Shown here piece after piece: positions 19,043 through 29,623 of a stretch of DNA of 64,000 nt. How positions within the stretch are numbered: position 1 is the stretch's first letter; the number at the start of each line of letters is the position of its first letter. The notes below the pieces were generated by a model that worked only from the letters and a program-made list of their open reading frames with translations, made no database searches and was not told where the DNA came from. The stretch comes from Saccharospirillaceae bacterium. GTDB lineage: Bacteria; Pseudomonadota; Gammaproteobacteria; Pseudomonadales; Oceanobacteraceae. A program made the translations under genes and the position numbers. The DNA is taken from the NCBI GenBank assembly GCA_022448365.1, contig JAKVCS010000003.1, positions 806,001 to 870,000 of the forward strand. The letters run 5' to 3'.

Positions 19043-19519
19043 TCACTTCCCCTCTGTTGGGAATAAATTAACCTGCATACCACCAGAAGCAGGCATTGCC
19101 AAAGTTCCGTCTATTTCAATACCCAATATAAACTGATGATTATTGCCCTTTGTTTCGCCTGGACCAACGTAAATTCCTTCTGTTTCTAAATTATCCGCCA
19201 CAATTTTTGTTGGCAGCGTAATCTGAACAGCACCTTTGTTTCTGGCTGGGCCAAAGTCATTCACAATATCAATCTGAAGATCCTGAAGTTCGAGACTCCC
19301 CGTAAGCTCATCGATAACCAACCAGTACTCTGTCGAATCCTTATAATCAGCGTCTTTATTGGTATAACTGATGCGCGTGCCCTCCGCAAAATCAACTTTA
19401 GCACTGAGCGTAATGCCAGCCTGACCACTCAGCTTCTCAAGCTCTGCATCACCGATGGGTTTCATCTCTGCCCAACTCATCGCACTGACACTTAACATTA
19501 ATAATATCATTCGACTCAT
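19043..19519 (-). CDS. small exported protein with SGQAGI motif, operon gene 5
   Basis: The 158-residue product has a signal peptide (1 to about 17) followed directly by MKPIGDAELEKLSGQAGITL, the clearest example of the shared motif. The remainder is beta-rich, with alternating polar and hydrophobic residues. The ATG overlaps the previous stop as ATGA, and AGGAT lies about nine bases upstream, so the gene is translationally coupled. I infer that it is a minor subunit or periplasmic partner in the same assembly. Confidence 0.75.
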   Translation of the reverse strand: MSRMILLMLSVSAMSWAEMKPIGDAELEKLSGQAGITLSAKVDFAEGTRISYTNKDADYKDSTEYWLVIDELTGSLELQDLQIDIVNDFGPARNKGAVQITLPTKIVADNLETEGIYVGPGETKGNNHQFILGIEIDGTLAMPASGGMQVNLFPTEGK

Positions 19520-20922
19520 CGGTTAAGATCCTGTGTTGTAATGACTAAGCGCTGAATTTCCAGGCCACGAATTTCGATAACATTTTCATTTGGGATAAAG
19601 GGCAGATTTGTTCCATTCGTTTCGTTATAGTTTTTGACTTCCTGATTGTAAGTTACCGTTTTCGGAACAAAAGCATAATGACGAACGTCTTCGATCGTAT
19701 CGACAATGTCACCAGTCTCATCACGTAAGTAGATATCTTCAATACCGGTTAGCACTTCATCGTCTCCGGGGTCGCCAAAATTAAGCTGGCGAATAAAAAT
19801 GTGACCTTGCGGCGACTGACCAACATCCTCCGGCAGACCGCGTATCTCAACGCGTAATTGAGTGGTTGCTACGTTATCCGCATTACTGCCGTTAAAGGTT
19901 CTTTCACCCGCAGCATTCGTTGTCCAGTTATAGCGGTCCTGCTGTCGGAATTGTACGGTGCTGATTGTCAATGGCTGATCATAGGATCCAAGTGGGATAT
20001 AAGCGTCCACTCCCTCAAGGGATAGCCGACTTGCAGCTGGTGCAGGGCTTAATGTGGTACCGATGTCGGCGGTAATTCCTATGCTATCAGCGCGTAATCC
20101 AATGACGCCGGAAATTGCAAGGCCGTAATCAGGACGGACACCTGTCGGATCCTGAGCCGAGTGCGCCCAGATATACGCTTCTGTGCCATAGAGACGCATT
20201 CCCTCAATATCAACACTTGCCAGTAATTGATCATCTGAAGATAAATTTCTGTTTGAATCATTAATTGAATCAATACGAAAATGGAGGTCGAACTTGTCGG
20301 TCGCCCGATCAAGCGTGCTTTCAAAATTAGCTAAACCGGCTTGGTAAGCTTGCGCCAATGAAAAAAAGTTACCCATGGCCGGGTCATCATTGTCTGCGTT
20401 AAACCTGAAAAATCCCTGAGGCACTCCTTTATAATCATATTCCGGGTCGTCGCTGTAAGAAGCCCTCGATTTGGCGTATCGGGCGAAGCTCCGCTCCATT
20501 TGTTCTAAGCTCGCAGCCGGAAAGCCGGTATACAAAGCCGTATGACTGATCGCATTTAAGCCACCTGATTTTTCGGTAATGGTTCTTAGGTCTCCTAAAA
20601 AGAAAGGATCATCATAAGTACCGAAGCGACCACCTGACGATGCAGTACCAGAAACAGTGCCAGACTTGAAGAGACGTAATTCACTGATATTCAAATAATC
20701 CGGGTTACTGCCCTCTTCCAGATTAAGACGAATATTCAGTTCACCTGGCTTACCCAAATCAGCAGCATGTAAAGAGACATTGTCAAACGTTGCACCAATA
20801 CCCACACCGGTTATTTCAGATAATTGTTCTTCATCCAGGGCTTTCAATGCAAAAGATGTTTGGCTAATTCCAGCTAACAACAAACTGGTAGCTGTGGTTA
20901 TTATTTTTAATCCCAAAACCAT
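19516..20922 (-). CDS. exported protein with fil/DUF6160-like N-terminus, operon gene 4
   Basis: The 468-residue product has a signal peptide (about 1-25) followed by LKALDEEQLSEITGVG, a variant of the operon motif. The mature part is beta-rich without cysteine clusters or catalytic motifs. It overlaps the end of the giant gene by 16 bases. The annotated ATG abuts AGAGGAG with no spacing, while an in-frame TTG two codons later has a normal 6-base spacing. The true start may therefore be that TTG. Function unknown; probably envelope or surface-located. Confidence 0.72.
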   Translation of the reverse strand: MVLGLKIITTATSLLLAGISQTSFALKALDEEQLSEITGVGIGATFDNVSLHAADLGKPGELNIRLNLEEGSNPDYLNISELRLFKSGTVSGTASSGGRFGTYDDPFFLGDLRTITEKSGGLNAISHTALYTGFPAASLEQMERSFARYAKSRASYSDDPEYDYKGVPQGFFRFNADNDDPAMGNFFSLAQAYQAGLANFESTLDRATDKFDLHFRIDSINDSNRNLSSDDQLLASVDIEGMRLYGTEAYIWAHSAQDPTGVRPDYGLAISGVIGLRADSIGITADIGTTLSPAPAASRLSLEGVDAYIPLGSYDQPLTISTVQFRQQDRYNWTTNAAGERTFNGSNADNVATTQLRVEIRGLPEDVGQSPQGHIFIRQLNFGDPGDDEVLTGIEDIYLRDETGDIVDTIEDVRHYAFVPKTVTYNQEVKNYNETNGTNLPFIPNENVIEIRGLEIQRLVITTQDLNR

Positions 20923-23900
20923 CTCCTCTCATTTTCATACGTGCAGTTGAAGAAATTTTCATCTCTGACGTTCACAGTCTCACCACCGACCTGACACCAT
21001 ACTTCACTACCACCTTCCTGGCGCACCCGAAAGTCAGAGCTGTAATTGCTAAGAGACCAACGATCAGCATTGCTACAAGTGGTCCTTACCAAGTCTCCGT
21101 TACCTGTTGCACAATATAAAGCTCCATCGCCTTTATTAACCATACGTCTCTCTACTGGGTCATAAGACCAGTATTCGAAATCATCACCGTTACATGGAAT
21201 CGTTACAAAGTTACTGCCGTTCCAACGCAAGCAATCACCGGTATCGTCACGGCTACGTATTCGCCTCCAACGTGGTTGAGTAGTAAATGTCACGCTTTTC
21301 TGGACTATTTCATCTGCATTATTCTGAACTGAATCTGGCCCGGAAAATAAATTCACGCTTATGCTGGATATTACATTTGTTAATTTAGCAAACGGCAAAT
21401 CAAGAACCAGAGAAGCTGAACTAGCGCCTTTTCCATCAGGGTAACTAATATCTCCTGAAGTATCTCCTGAAACTCTAACGGCACCATTCAACTGACTTAA
21501 ATCCCAGACATAATTAATATTCGAAAAGTTTCTCTGATCATTAAAACTTGATTTTGCCGGAATATTTAACGTTATCTGCACCCTTCCTCTTGATGCCAAC
21601 TTTCCACTCGTCGTCAAATAATTAACGGAATCTATTTTTATATCCTGTCCTGATGATGCATCGACGCTAACTTCAGACAAGTCATTCAAACTATTATTAT
21701 CGTTAGTAATCACATAATCTCTGCTGGTTCTGTTTACTCCTGCCGCTTTACCCGCATTATCAATTACACCCAAACCAACCACTCTGGAAGGATCGGGGCT
21801 ATCGAGAGTTACGCGAATGGTGTAATCATCTCCCAAATCAGAACGATCTTTGGTCCGAATTTGCAGCAAGTTATTAATTGCAACAGGACCATTTTTAGCA
21901 AAAGACTCTGTACCGGTGGCACTGCTGCGATTGCTTAGGCTGAAATCAATATAATCCGTTACAGCGCCGAATCCTCCAATAATCTGGATATTGCGATTTA
22001 CGTCAAATTCCGTGTTGGCATTACCCGAACGAGACAAATCAACAAACAGTTTCTGACCTTCATATACCGTTGAACTGCCGGAATCGATTGTCAGCAGAGC
22101 AGGTGAAGTAACATCTGTCACGGTCAATGTTGTTGTTGGGTAGACGCTGCCACCGCCGGCTGTGATGGTTTCGGTGAGATCATCTCCGGTTGTTGGGTTG
22201 AGACTGAACACGAAGGCCTCATCAATTTCCTGATCATCATCATTAACAATCGTCACTTGAACCTCGCGTGGAAGAGTGATCAAGCTTCTTGGTGTCGTAT
22301 TGGTAACGGCAGGCCAGCTGATAGTTACCGGGGTCGAAAGATCCAGCGATGCCGGCAGATTATTACCAGGGCTATTTGGATCTGGAGGACCAAGTACCGA
22401 GATCGTAACTTCCGCTTCTGGCGAATACAGGCCGGTATTTATCCGTTGGACCGAAATCGTACAGGTTAATTCGCCATCGGTTGGCTGAAGATTATCTGGA
22501 ACGGTTTGATCTTGATTCGGTTCCTTACAGGTATAACTATCGGTTACAAAACCAAACTCACCTGGGGAATAATCGCGAATAATCAGCTCAGCGCGATTTT
22601 GGGCGGTCAACAATGGCGTGCGACCGGGCTCTGCAGTAATTCCGGTAAGCTCTACGATAATACTGCGATCCTGCTGCACTCCAGCTTGTGGACTGTTATA
22701 AACCCTTATATCAAAACACTGATCGGCTCCGTCACCATCAGGGAAAGTCACGGTACCCGTAGCACCGGTATAACTTAGTCCGGAAGGAAGATATTCAAAA
22801 TCATCCGAGGCTTGATTCGAACCTGGCTGAGCATCGCCGGAGATAGCATAATTCAGCGAAACCGCACCCTCATTGCCACTTTCACGTCGGATACATATCT
22901 GCTGTGTGGCACTGTTTGTTTCCAGAACAACATTCGGGTCAGGCGCAACGACAGAGAAGTTCCCGTCAGGGTTCGGAGTCAAGTCACGTAAACCGAGCTT
23001 AAACTGGTTATTATCACCGATAATACCTGCGGGAGTGCCGGTTCCGGGCACCAGTGTACCAGCCACCTGAGTTGACTTAACCTCGATGCGGGTAAACTCG
23101 GTACCCTCCTGAATAGTGTCATCGGCTTGGTCGATATATATATCCAGAGTTTTGGTTGTTTTATCCCCCTCATTCCAAACCACTGGCATACCGCTACCTG
23201 GAATATATTGAGTACTAAACGCAACATCCGTTTCCTGAGAAGGCACCGAAAGATCGCTGAATACTCCGGGTGTTGCTGTCAAACCAGTAGCATTATTTTT
23301 AGGTAAGAAATCAACATACGCAGTTAGCCGACCGTTCGATCCACGGGAGCGCGCCAGGCTCACGGCAACCTTATTATTTGGCTGAGCAGCGAATTCATCA
23401 GCCTGTGAGCCGGGGATAACAAAATTGACTTCGCCTACCGGAGGAGCAGGCAAAATCGATTCACGCTCAGTCGATGTCAACGCACGATTATAGATCTGTA
23501 GATCATCAACCAGTGCAACAACCGATGCAGCAGCACCAGGAATTGCGCCAATAAAAATATCCGCATCATTGGCGACCGGTGCCTGACCTGTATGAATTTT
23601 TTCTGATTTCACCCCATCAACATACAGCTCATATCGATCGGCAGAACGCACTAGAACGAGATTAAACCATTGCTGCAATGGATGGCTGATATTATCCAGT
23701 GTTGCCCGCGGCGTGCCGGAAACACTGACCTCCGTATGGATTTCATTCGAGTCTGGGTGGAAGAAGATCCCGGGCTGGCGCCCATCAATTCCGCCATTTC
23801 CTTTAACCAATAACCCCCTCCATGGTGGGTTACTCCCGGTAGCAAAGCCCTCTTCGACAGACACGCGCATGGCAATAGTGTAACTGTCATCAGGAATTGT

Positions 23901-26900
23901 CAGACCACCTTTCGCTTCTCCGTTAATTCGCATACGTACCCCTGGACCAACGGAAATAGCGCCGTCAACTAACGGAGGCATAGGGTCATCCAGCGTATTT
24001 TCAGCATCTTTATTATTAGAGGAAATATCACGTTCAGGAAAAGCGGCATTGTTAAAATCATAATGCGCAAGGATTGGCGCCTTTACTCTGACAGTCACTT
24101 CTTTCGAACTCGTTGCGGGTGCAGCGGTACCCGAGCCAACATCGGTAGTGGTTAAACGAAAAACCAGGACCAAATCCTGTTGCAGCAAACTTGGCGTATC
24201 GTATTCAGCGGTTACAACAGCCGTTCCATTCACCCCATCCACTTTGGTATTCGAACGCAGATTAATATCAAAACCGGTAGGATTGGCTGAAACCAGTGTC
24301 CATTGTGCGGACTGAACACCTTGCTCTTCATCATCGGACAGTATTGCCTTCAATTGAATAGCCGTTGTCTGCTCTGTCACGTCGAGTGCAACGTCTGAAG
24401 TATCGATTTCGGGTGGGAAGTTGGTTTCAAGGCCATTAATTTGCCAGATACCTTCCTCGATACGATCATGCGCATTCAACCAAACCTGATTAACATCAGC
24501 CAGCTCCATTGCTAATTTCAGACGCGCATTATCAACAGCATTTTCCGGTGCTGAATATTTCCAGGTATTCTGTGGCATCAAACCGCGACACAAACCAAAA
24601 CCTTCTGACCAGCGCTGCTTATTACTATCGCTGGCCGTGACGATTTTCCACTCGTAACCATTGGTACAGGCAAATTGCCTCGCATCCGGGCTGGTGAGGG
24701 TTTCTTTGCAGCGATCAGCGAGCCATGTACCTGGTTTATCAACACTGATTCGATCAAAATATGCACAATCCTGATCATCATTCAATAATGAGTCTGTACC
24801 CCAATCCTGATAAGCCTGACGCACACGCCATGCTCCTTCGATCTCGCGATCACTCAGGTTAATCCACACATCTTGCCCATTACTACTGACCAGACTTTCC
24901 AGTGTCTGATAAGACGCTGTGGCAGAAATCGTGCCGTAACCAACCGGCGAATAAAAATCACTTTCAGGAAATTCTTTTTTACAAACAGAAAATCCTTGAG
25001 ACCACAAACCTTTTGCCGTTGAGATATTCCAATTAATCGTTGTACCTACACGAGAGCGACAGGCAAATGCTTTCACTTCTAAGGCACATTTTTCAGCGTA
25101 CCAACCATCGCTGGACGCGACAGCGCAATCTTTATTACCGTTATTTCTGGGTTCCTCGTTTTTCCACCAGGAGAAACGTAATCGATTAACAATCCACTGA
25201 GATTCGACTTCGGTATCCGTCATGTTTATCCAAACCGGATCGACACCCATCTGTAATTTCAGTGTCTCCAGTTCATTAGGAGTACGTGGCGCTGCAAACA
25301 CAGCGTTTGCAGCGGCAGCACATTGACTGAATCCAGCATTCCAACCGTTATTATTCTTCGCAACGACCGACCAATTGCCGTTAAAACAAGCGTAGCCATA
25401 ATCAGATTCACTACACTCGGCATCGGTCCATGAGCCATCTTTATGCAACAGAACACAGTCAGCACTCCTGACGTTGTTGAATTCTGGCTTTTGCCAAACT
25501 CCAAGATTCAAACGATTTGCAAACCATCGGTCATTTTGTGACGTTACCTCCGAAACATAGTAATAGTTGATCCAGGTATTTCTTACTTCAGCATTGGCGC
25601 TTCGAATAGCGGAGTCCAGGGCCAGCTCTTCTGCCGCAGTGACAGGCGCTGAAAACGTATAATCCCGACCAAACTGAGTCTTACACATATCGTTGCCGCG
25701 CTCGTATGACCAGTAGTCTTCACCCACATTAGGGACGATCTGCAATGAGCCACTGACAATTTTTCCCTTTCCTGTCGCAATGCGCCAGGTCGATCCGTTA
25801 AAGCAGGCATAATGTGCAGCCTGGGTAACGCAATCGGCCGTCAACCAAGAGCTATTTTGCCCAACATCCACACTTGCTTTAAAAACACATGAATTTAAAG
25901 GCTCTTCACCGGGATACCCTGGTAGCTGCCAATTGGTAAAAGGGAGGTTTTTACGGAAAAGATCGCCATCGCTGCTGACAGTAATTTCATCTTCATCACC
26001 ACCATCAGTGATATTGATCCAAACAGACGCAATTGAAGAACGACGCTGTTGAGCCGCAAGCAATCTGGCAAAATCTAATTGAATTGCGTCGGCTTTCGTC
26101 AGTGGCGTGGCAAAAACAAAATCAGGGCCGTATTCGTACAGGCATTGCTTGTGTCCCGATGACAGGTTGCCAATAACACCCTGAGCACGCGTAACACGCC
26201 AATCGGAGCCATTTGTACATGCCCATGGGTACTCTGCACCAGAGGTGCAGGACACATCAGACCAAACCCCATTAAGGTCTTGGACGACGCAGTCCTCACC
26301 TTTCACAAGGGGTGTTTCTGCGGCTTTTAAAATACCACCATTATCGGGCTGAGCACTTCCCCACGGAGCCGCCTCAGTAATATTAGCTGCGTTGACAAGC
26401 CATGTTCCATCGGCAAGTTCATCCGTTGCGTTGACCCAGACTTTTTCATTGGCCGCCAACAGTGTGGCTGCCGTTATATTGTCGTTATAGGTTGCAGGCG
26501 CAACAAAATTCCAGTCACTGCCTTTTTTTCTGCATTCAGAAGCACCAAGGGCAACCAGGTCCCCGGCATTGGTATTTCCGCTAACATCGGTCACACTGCC
26601 TGATAGTTCCCAGCTTCCTGAGTTTGAATTTTTGCACAAAAACTTAAAATCATCAGAGGTGGAGCAATTTACGTCTTCCCAACGACCGTTACGAGTTAAG
26701 ACAGCACAATTCTCTATACCACTGCCATTTGGCTCATCTGCTGCCCAACTTGGAATAGAGAGATCACGGACATTCCAAACCCAGGAGGAGAAATCATCCA
26801 TCCGGTTACCATTAATCCAAACCTGCTCGTTATTACGATTATCCTGTTCTGCGTAGTACTGCAACGAACGCATTTGCACATAGTTTTTTGGTGCACTGAA

Positions 26901-28142
26901 TTGATATCCCTGGCCAAGCTCGTCACATAACCGCTGTCCATCGGAGAAATTTTCCAACGTAGTCTTCGTGGTAGTGAAATACCAGCGACCTCCCGTGCTA
27001 CAGGCGACGCTGTGATTTGCCGAGCAGCTTGCAGCGCTCCAGGTTGCATCCACCGCACTCGCTGTAACACAGCGATTAGCAGCAACTGCATCTGGTTGAG
27101 CGGATTCCCAGTTATTCAGCTCCAGGTTTAAGTCCCAAAAACCCTCATTCTTTTTATCGTTTGAATTGATCCATGCATTACCGCCAGCGGTATTTTTCAA
27201 ATCATCATTTTGTGACAATGTAACCGGAGCATAGAACTTATAGCGTCCACCAAACTCATTTTGACAAATCAGATTGAATGCTTCGATGGTGCTGAACGAA
27301 TAAGACCCCGCAGTCTTTCTCCACTGTCCATTTGATGAAACATAGGGATCATAGCAAGCTACTTTCCGACTGGTGCTGCAGCTGATGTCATTCCAATCAC
27401 CCGTTCCAGTAATTTCTGCACAGTGCTCGTTTCCCTGAAAATTATCTGGCTGACCACTACCCCAGAAAGGGGCAATAACATCAAGATCTTTATTAAACTT
27501 CCAGGTGTCTTCATGCTTTTTGTCCTGCAAGTTGATCCAGATACCGGTACCACCCTCATTCTTTCCCAGTTCGACAATATCCAGGTTATCCTTTACCGAA
27601 ACAGGCGCTGCAAATTTAAAATTGCCTGAAACTCCATTGCGGCTAATCGCGCGACAAGCATTTTGTGGGTTCTCCATGCTTTCACCACTTCCCCCGTCGA
27701 ACGACACGGCGTTGGCTGAAATCGCCCACTCATAGCCGTTAAAGCACGCTACTTTTTTCTGTTGGCTGCAACTGGTGTCGTCCCAATTACCAATATCCTG
27801 ACGGTCGCCGTTATTCTGGGTAAAAAGATAGGCACAATCACCGGAATTGTTTGGCTCAGGTCGAGCCTCAAGCCCGCAAACAAAAAGTGATGTACCGAGT
27901 ACGTTCCAGAAATCTAACGCACCGGAGTTATTGACCCTCGCATCTGCTAATGAAACGTTATTACCACCGGTTTCGTAATCAGTGAATGGTCCTGAGCGTT
28001 CCGAATTACAGTTATCACGAATATCGTAATAGACCGGTGCTGCAATATCGCCTCCGGCACGATTTGGATTATCAATTGCGAAGGACTTCAATCCATACAA
28101 AGCAGTGAGAAATACGAATATTGTTATATTTTTAAAATTCAT
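20907..28142 (-). CDS. giant exported multi-lectin protein (2411 residues), operon gene 3
   Basis: After a signal peptide (1 to about 22), residues of about 90-1240 hold nine C-type-lectin-like modules plus a partial tenth. Each has a WIN..D...EG.W segment and a paired-cysteine end such as C-x(n)-W-x(4)-C-x(n)-AC. The carbohydrate-site position reads EPN in modules 1 and 4, QPD in 2, 3 and 5, and EPL or EPR in others. A Pro-rich or cadherin-like stretch (about 1243-1355) precedes a LamG/concanavalin-like domain (about 1358-1560). Several Calx-beta-like repeats (about 1570-2110) follow, and a ricin-type beta-trefoil end (about 2290-2411). It lacks the operon's N-terminal motif. It is probably a surface adhesin recognising glycans; its anchoring is unclear. 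Confidence 0.82.
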   Translation of the reverse strand: MNFKNITIFVFLTALYGLKSFAIDNPNRAGGDIAAPVYYDIRDNCNSERSGPFTDYETGGNNVSLADARVNNSGALDFWNVLGTSLFVCGLEARPEPNNSGDCAYLFTQNNGDRQDIGNWDDTSCSQQKKVACFNGYEWAISANAVSFDGGSGESMENPQNACRAISRNGVSGNFKFAAPVSVKDNLDIVELGKNEGGTGIWINLQDKKHEDTWKFNKDLDVIAPFWGSGQPDNFQGNEHCAEITGTGDWNDISCSTSRKVACYDPYVSSNGQWRKTAGSYSFSTIEAFNLICQNEFGGRYKFYAPVTLSQNDDLKNTAGGNAWINSNDKKNEGFWDLNLELNNWESAQPDAVAANRCVTASAVDATWSAASCSANHSVACSTGGRWYFTTTKTTLENFSDGQRLCDELGQGYQFSAPKNYVQMRSLQYYAEQDNRNNEQVWINGNRMDDFSSWVWNVRDLSIPSWAADEPNGSGIENCAVLTRNGRWEDVNCSTSDDFKFLCKNSNSGSWELSGSVTDVSGNTNAGDLVALGASECRKKGSDWNFVAPATYNDNITAATLLAANEKVWVNATDELADGTWLVNAANITEAAPWGSAQPDNGGILKAAETPLVKGEDCVVQDLNGVWSDVSCTSGAEYPWACTNGSDWRVTRAQGVIGNLSSGHKQCLYEYGPDFVFATPLTKADAIQLDFARLLAAQQRRSSIASVWINITDGGDEDEITVSSDGDLFRKNLPFTNWQLPGYPGEEPLNSCVFKASVDVGQNSSWLTADCVTQAAHYACFNGSTWRIATGKGKIVSGSLQIVPNVGEDYWSYERGNDMCKTQFGRDYTFSAPVTAAEELALDSAIRSANAEVRNTWINYYYVSEVTSQNDRWFANRLNLGVWQKPEFNNVRSADCVLLHKDGSWTDAECSESDYGYACFNGNWSVVAKNNNGWNAGFSQCAAAANAVFAAPRTPNELETLKLQMGVDPVWINMTDTEVESQWIVNRLRFSWWKNEEPRNNGNKDCAVASSDGWYAEKCALEVKAFACRSRVGTTINWNISTAKGLWSQGFSVCKKEFPESDFYSPVGYGTISATASYQTLESLVSSNGQDVWINLSDREIEGAWRVRQAYQDWGTDSLLNDDQDCAYFDRISVDKPGTWLADRCKETLTSPDARQFACTNGYEWKIVTASDSNKQRWSEGFGLCRGLMPQNTWKYSAPENAVDNARLKLAMELADVNQVWLNAHDRIEEGIWQINGLETNFPPEIDTSDVALDVTEQTTAIQLKAILSDDEEQGVQSAQWTLVSANPTGFDINLRSNTKVDGVNGTAVVTAEYDTPSLLQQDLVLVFRLTTTDVGSGTAAPATSSKEVTVRVKAPILAHYDFNNAAFPERDISSNNKDAENTLDDPMPPLVDGAISVGPGVRMRINGEAKGGLTIPDDSYTIAMRVSVEEGFATGSNPPWRGLLVKGNGGIDGRQPGIFFHPDSNEIHTEVSVSGTPRATLDNISHPLQQWFNLVLVRSADRYELYVDGVKSEKIHTGQAPVANDADIFIGAIPGAAASVVALVDDLQIYNRALTSTERESILPAPPVGEVNFVIPGSQADEFAAQPNNKVAVSLARSRGSNGRLTAYVDFLPKNNATGLTATPGVFSDLSVPSQETDVAFSTQYIPGSGMPVVWNEGDKTTKTLDIYIDQADDTIQEGTEFTRIEVKSTQVAGTLVPGTGTPAGIIGDNNQFKLGLRDLTPNPDGNFSVVAPDPNVVLETNSATQQICIRRESGNEGAVSLNYAISGDAQPGSNQASDDFEYLPSGLSYTGATGTVTFPDGDGADQCFDIRVYNSPQAGVQQDRSIIVELTGITAEPGRTPLLTAQNRAELIIRDYSPGEFGFVTDSYTCKEPNQDQTVPDNLQPTDGELTCTISVQRINTGLYSPEAEVTISVLGPPDPNSPGNNLPASLDLSTPVTISWPAVTNTTPRSLITLPREVQVTIVNDDDQEIDEAFVFSLNPTTGDDLTETITAGGGSVYPTTTLTVTDVTSPALLTIDSGSSTVYEGQKLFVDLSRSGNANTEFDVNRNIQIIGGFGAVTDYIDFSLSNRSSATGTESFAKNGPVAINNLLQIRTKDRSDLGDDYTIRVTLDSPDPSRVVGLGVIDNAGKAAGVNRTSRDYVITNDNNSLNDLSEVSVDASSGQDIKIDSVNYLTTSGKLASRGRVQITLNIPAKSSFNDQRNFSNINYVWDLSQLNGAVRVSGDTSGDISYPDGKGASSASLVLDLPFAKLTNVISSISVNLFSGPDSVQNNADEIVQKSVTFTTQPRWRRIRSRDDTGDCLRWNGSNFVTIPCNGDDFEYWSYDPVERRMVNKGDGALYCATGNGDLVRTTCSNADRWSLSNYSSDFRVRQEGGSEVWCQVGGETVNVRDENFFNCTYENERRWFWD

Positions 28143-28158
28143 AAGTTCGCGTCATTTA

Positions 28159-29622
28159 TTATGGAATTGAGATTGGTTCGGCGCGCATATAACTACCGGG
28201 GGCCAGTGTTAAATCACTCACAACCACTCGGCCCGTCTGGCCTTGGTAAGTTTGGTTATCACCCAGTTTTATCGAGCTGATATCGATACTGGAAACACTC
28301 AGGTCATCGATACTGATATGCAACCCTTTCTCTGTCAGATCGAATTTATTGGATATAGATAGATTGGTTATTTCTGTAGCAGCGGTTATCTTTGGGTCGC
28401 TGTCAGAACAGCGACTAGGCTTATCACAGATAGTGACATCGAACTTTGCTTTGGGAATTTCAGTATTAACCTGCAGCCCTTCGTTTCCAGCACCAGATAG
28501 CGCCAGCACATCAATAGTCATGGTGGTGCCCAGTTGAGAAAAATTCTTGAGAGCGTACGAACCAATACTCGGTGTTGGATTGGTACCATCACCGTCTTCG
28601 AAACCAATTGATGAAAACGTTAAGTCCAGATTGGTTAACCCGGAAATAGTGGTCGTAAAACCCCTGGCATAATCAGTATTACTGCCGCTTAACTCGAATG
28701 TATAATTGGCTAAACCGTTTGTATTGAGATTGAAGTTCCGGACTGCCAGGCGATTGCCGTTGGTCCGATAGAATAGATTGCCTATCGTTTGATCAAGACT
28801 GAATGAGCCTGCCAGGCCTTCACCATCTGGATTAGTTTTAAGCGAAAAATATCCATCATTTACAGTAACATCGCCAAATCCGACATCACCAAAAGAGCGG
28901 TTACCGAATAAGTTGTTACCGCCATCATCCAACAGGCGGAGGTTATTCAGCTCAAGCGTACCCACTGTTTTACCAAACTCCAGGCGGAGTTCATTGTCGA
29001 CGGCCGAAAGAAAGAATTCAGATTCGAACGCTTCCCCGCTTGAGGTGGATTCGAATTTAACATCGGTAGCCAAGGTCAGATTATCTTCGGTATAGCGAAA
29101 ATCCAGCTCGCTGCCGGCCGTCATCAGCGTGCGCATACGCAACTTCACGGTGGAAGCATCCGGCACAACGCCTGTTTCCAGAAAACTACCACTTCCGAAT
29201 TTCCACTTATTGATGTCGACCTGGCCAACAGTCCTGCCACTGAAGTTGACTGCACCCAGAGAAATATTAAGAGCGCTGATATCGGTTGTTTTCAAGCTAA
29301 GTGTTCCATCAGCAAGAACATCGATGGTCGTCGTAAAATCGCCAGGGCCTATTACATTGCCACTGCCATCGAGTTCTACCATTTGGATCTTCAGGCTTTC
29401 TGTCTCGAAGTACTCCTCCCCTTCACCATCCAAGTCGTTTTCTGTGAATCGAATCGCTCCGGTTGTTACAAAAGTCCCTGGATCATCTGGATTGTTGATG
29501 GTGGTCTCAATGGTTAACCCCGCCTGCCCAGAGACTTGCTGCAAATCAACATCCGAAATTGGCTGAAGCGCAACGGCCAAAGTAGGAAAAACTGCAAATA
29601 CACCCAAAAAATATGCATTCAT
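28159..29622 (-). CDS. exported protein with SGQAGL motif, operon gene 2
   Basis: The 487-residue product has a signal peptide (1 to about 18), then LQPISDVDLQQVSGQAGLTI, close to the DUF6160-type N-terminus. The mature part is a long beta-rich chain with many TxS and NLxL repeats and a single CDKPSRCSD cysteine pair. I use the ATG at 29622, with GAGGGG seven bases upstream and one base after the previous stop. An in-frame TTG at 29637 is less likely. Its position just before the giant lectin gene suggests that the two products act together. Confidence 0.75.
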   Translation of the reverse strand: MNAYFLGVFAVFPTLAVALQPISDVDLQQVSGQAGLTIETTINNPDDPGTFVTTGAIRFTENDLDGEGEEYFETESLKIQMVELDGSGNVIGPGDFTTTIDVLADGTLSLKTTDISALNISLGAVNFSGRTVGQVDINKWKFGSGSFLETGVVPDASTVKLRMRTLMTAGSELDFRYTEDNLTLATDVKFESTSSGEAFESEFFLSAVDNELRLEFGKTVGTLELNNLRLLDDGGNNLFGNRSFGDVGFGDVTVNDGYFSLKTNPDGEGLAGSFSLDQTIGNLFYRTNGNRLAVRNFNLNTNGLANYTFELSGSNTDYARGFTTTISGLTNLDLTFSSIGFEDGDGTNPTPSIGSYALKNFSQLGTTMTIDVLALSGAGNEGLQVNTEIPKAKFDVTICDKPSRCSDSDPKITAATEITNLSISNKFDLTEKGLHISIDDLSVSSIDISSIKLGDNQTYQGQTGRVVVSDLTLAPGSYMRAEPISIP

Positions 29623-29623
29623 A

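Noticed and set aside
20907-28142. Giant gene as a fusion artefact or frameshifted set of smaller genes
   Set aside because: One uninterrupted frame of 2411 codons with coherent domain repeats and normal overlap with its neighbour.
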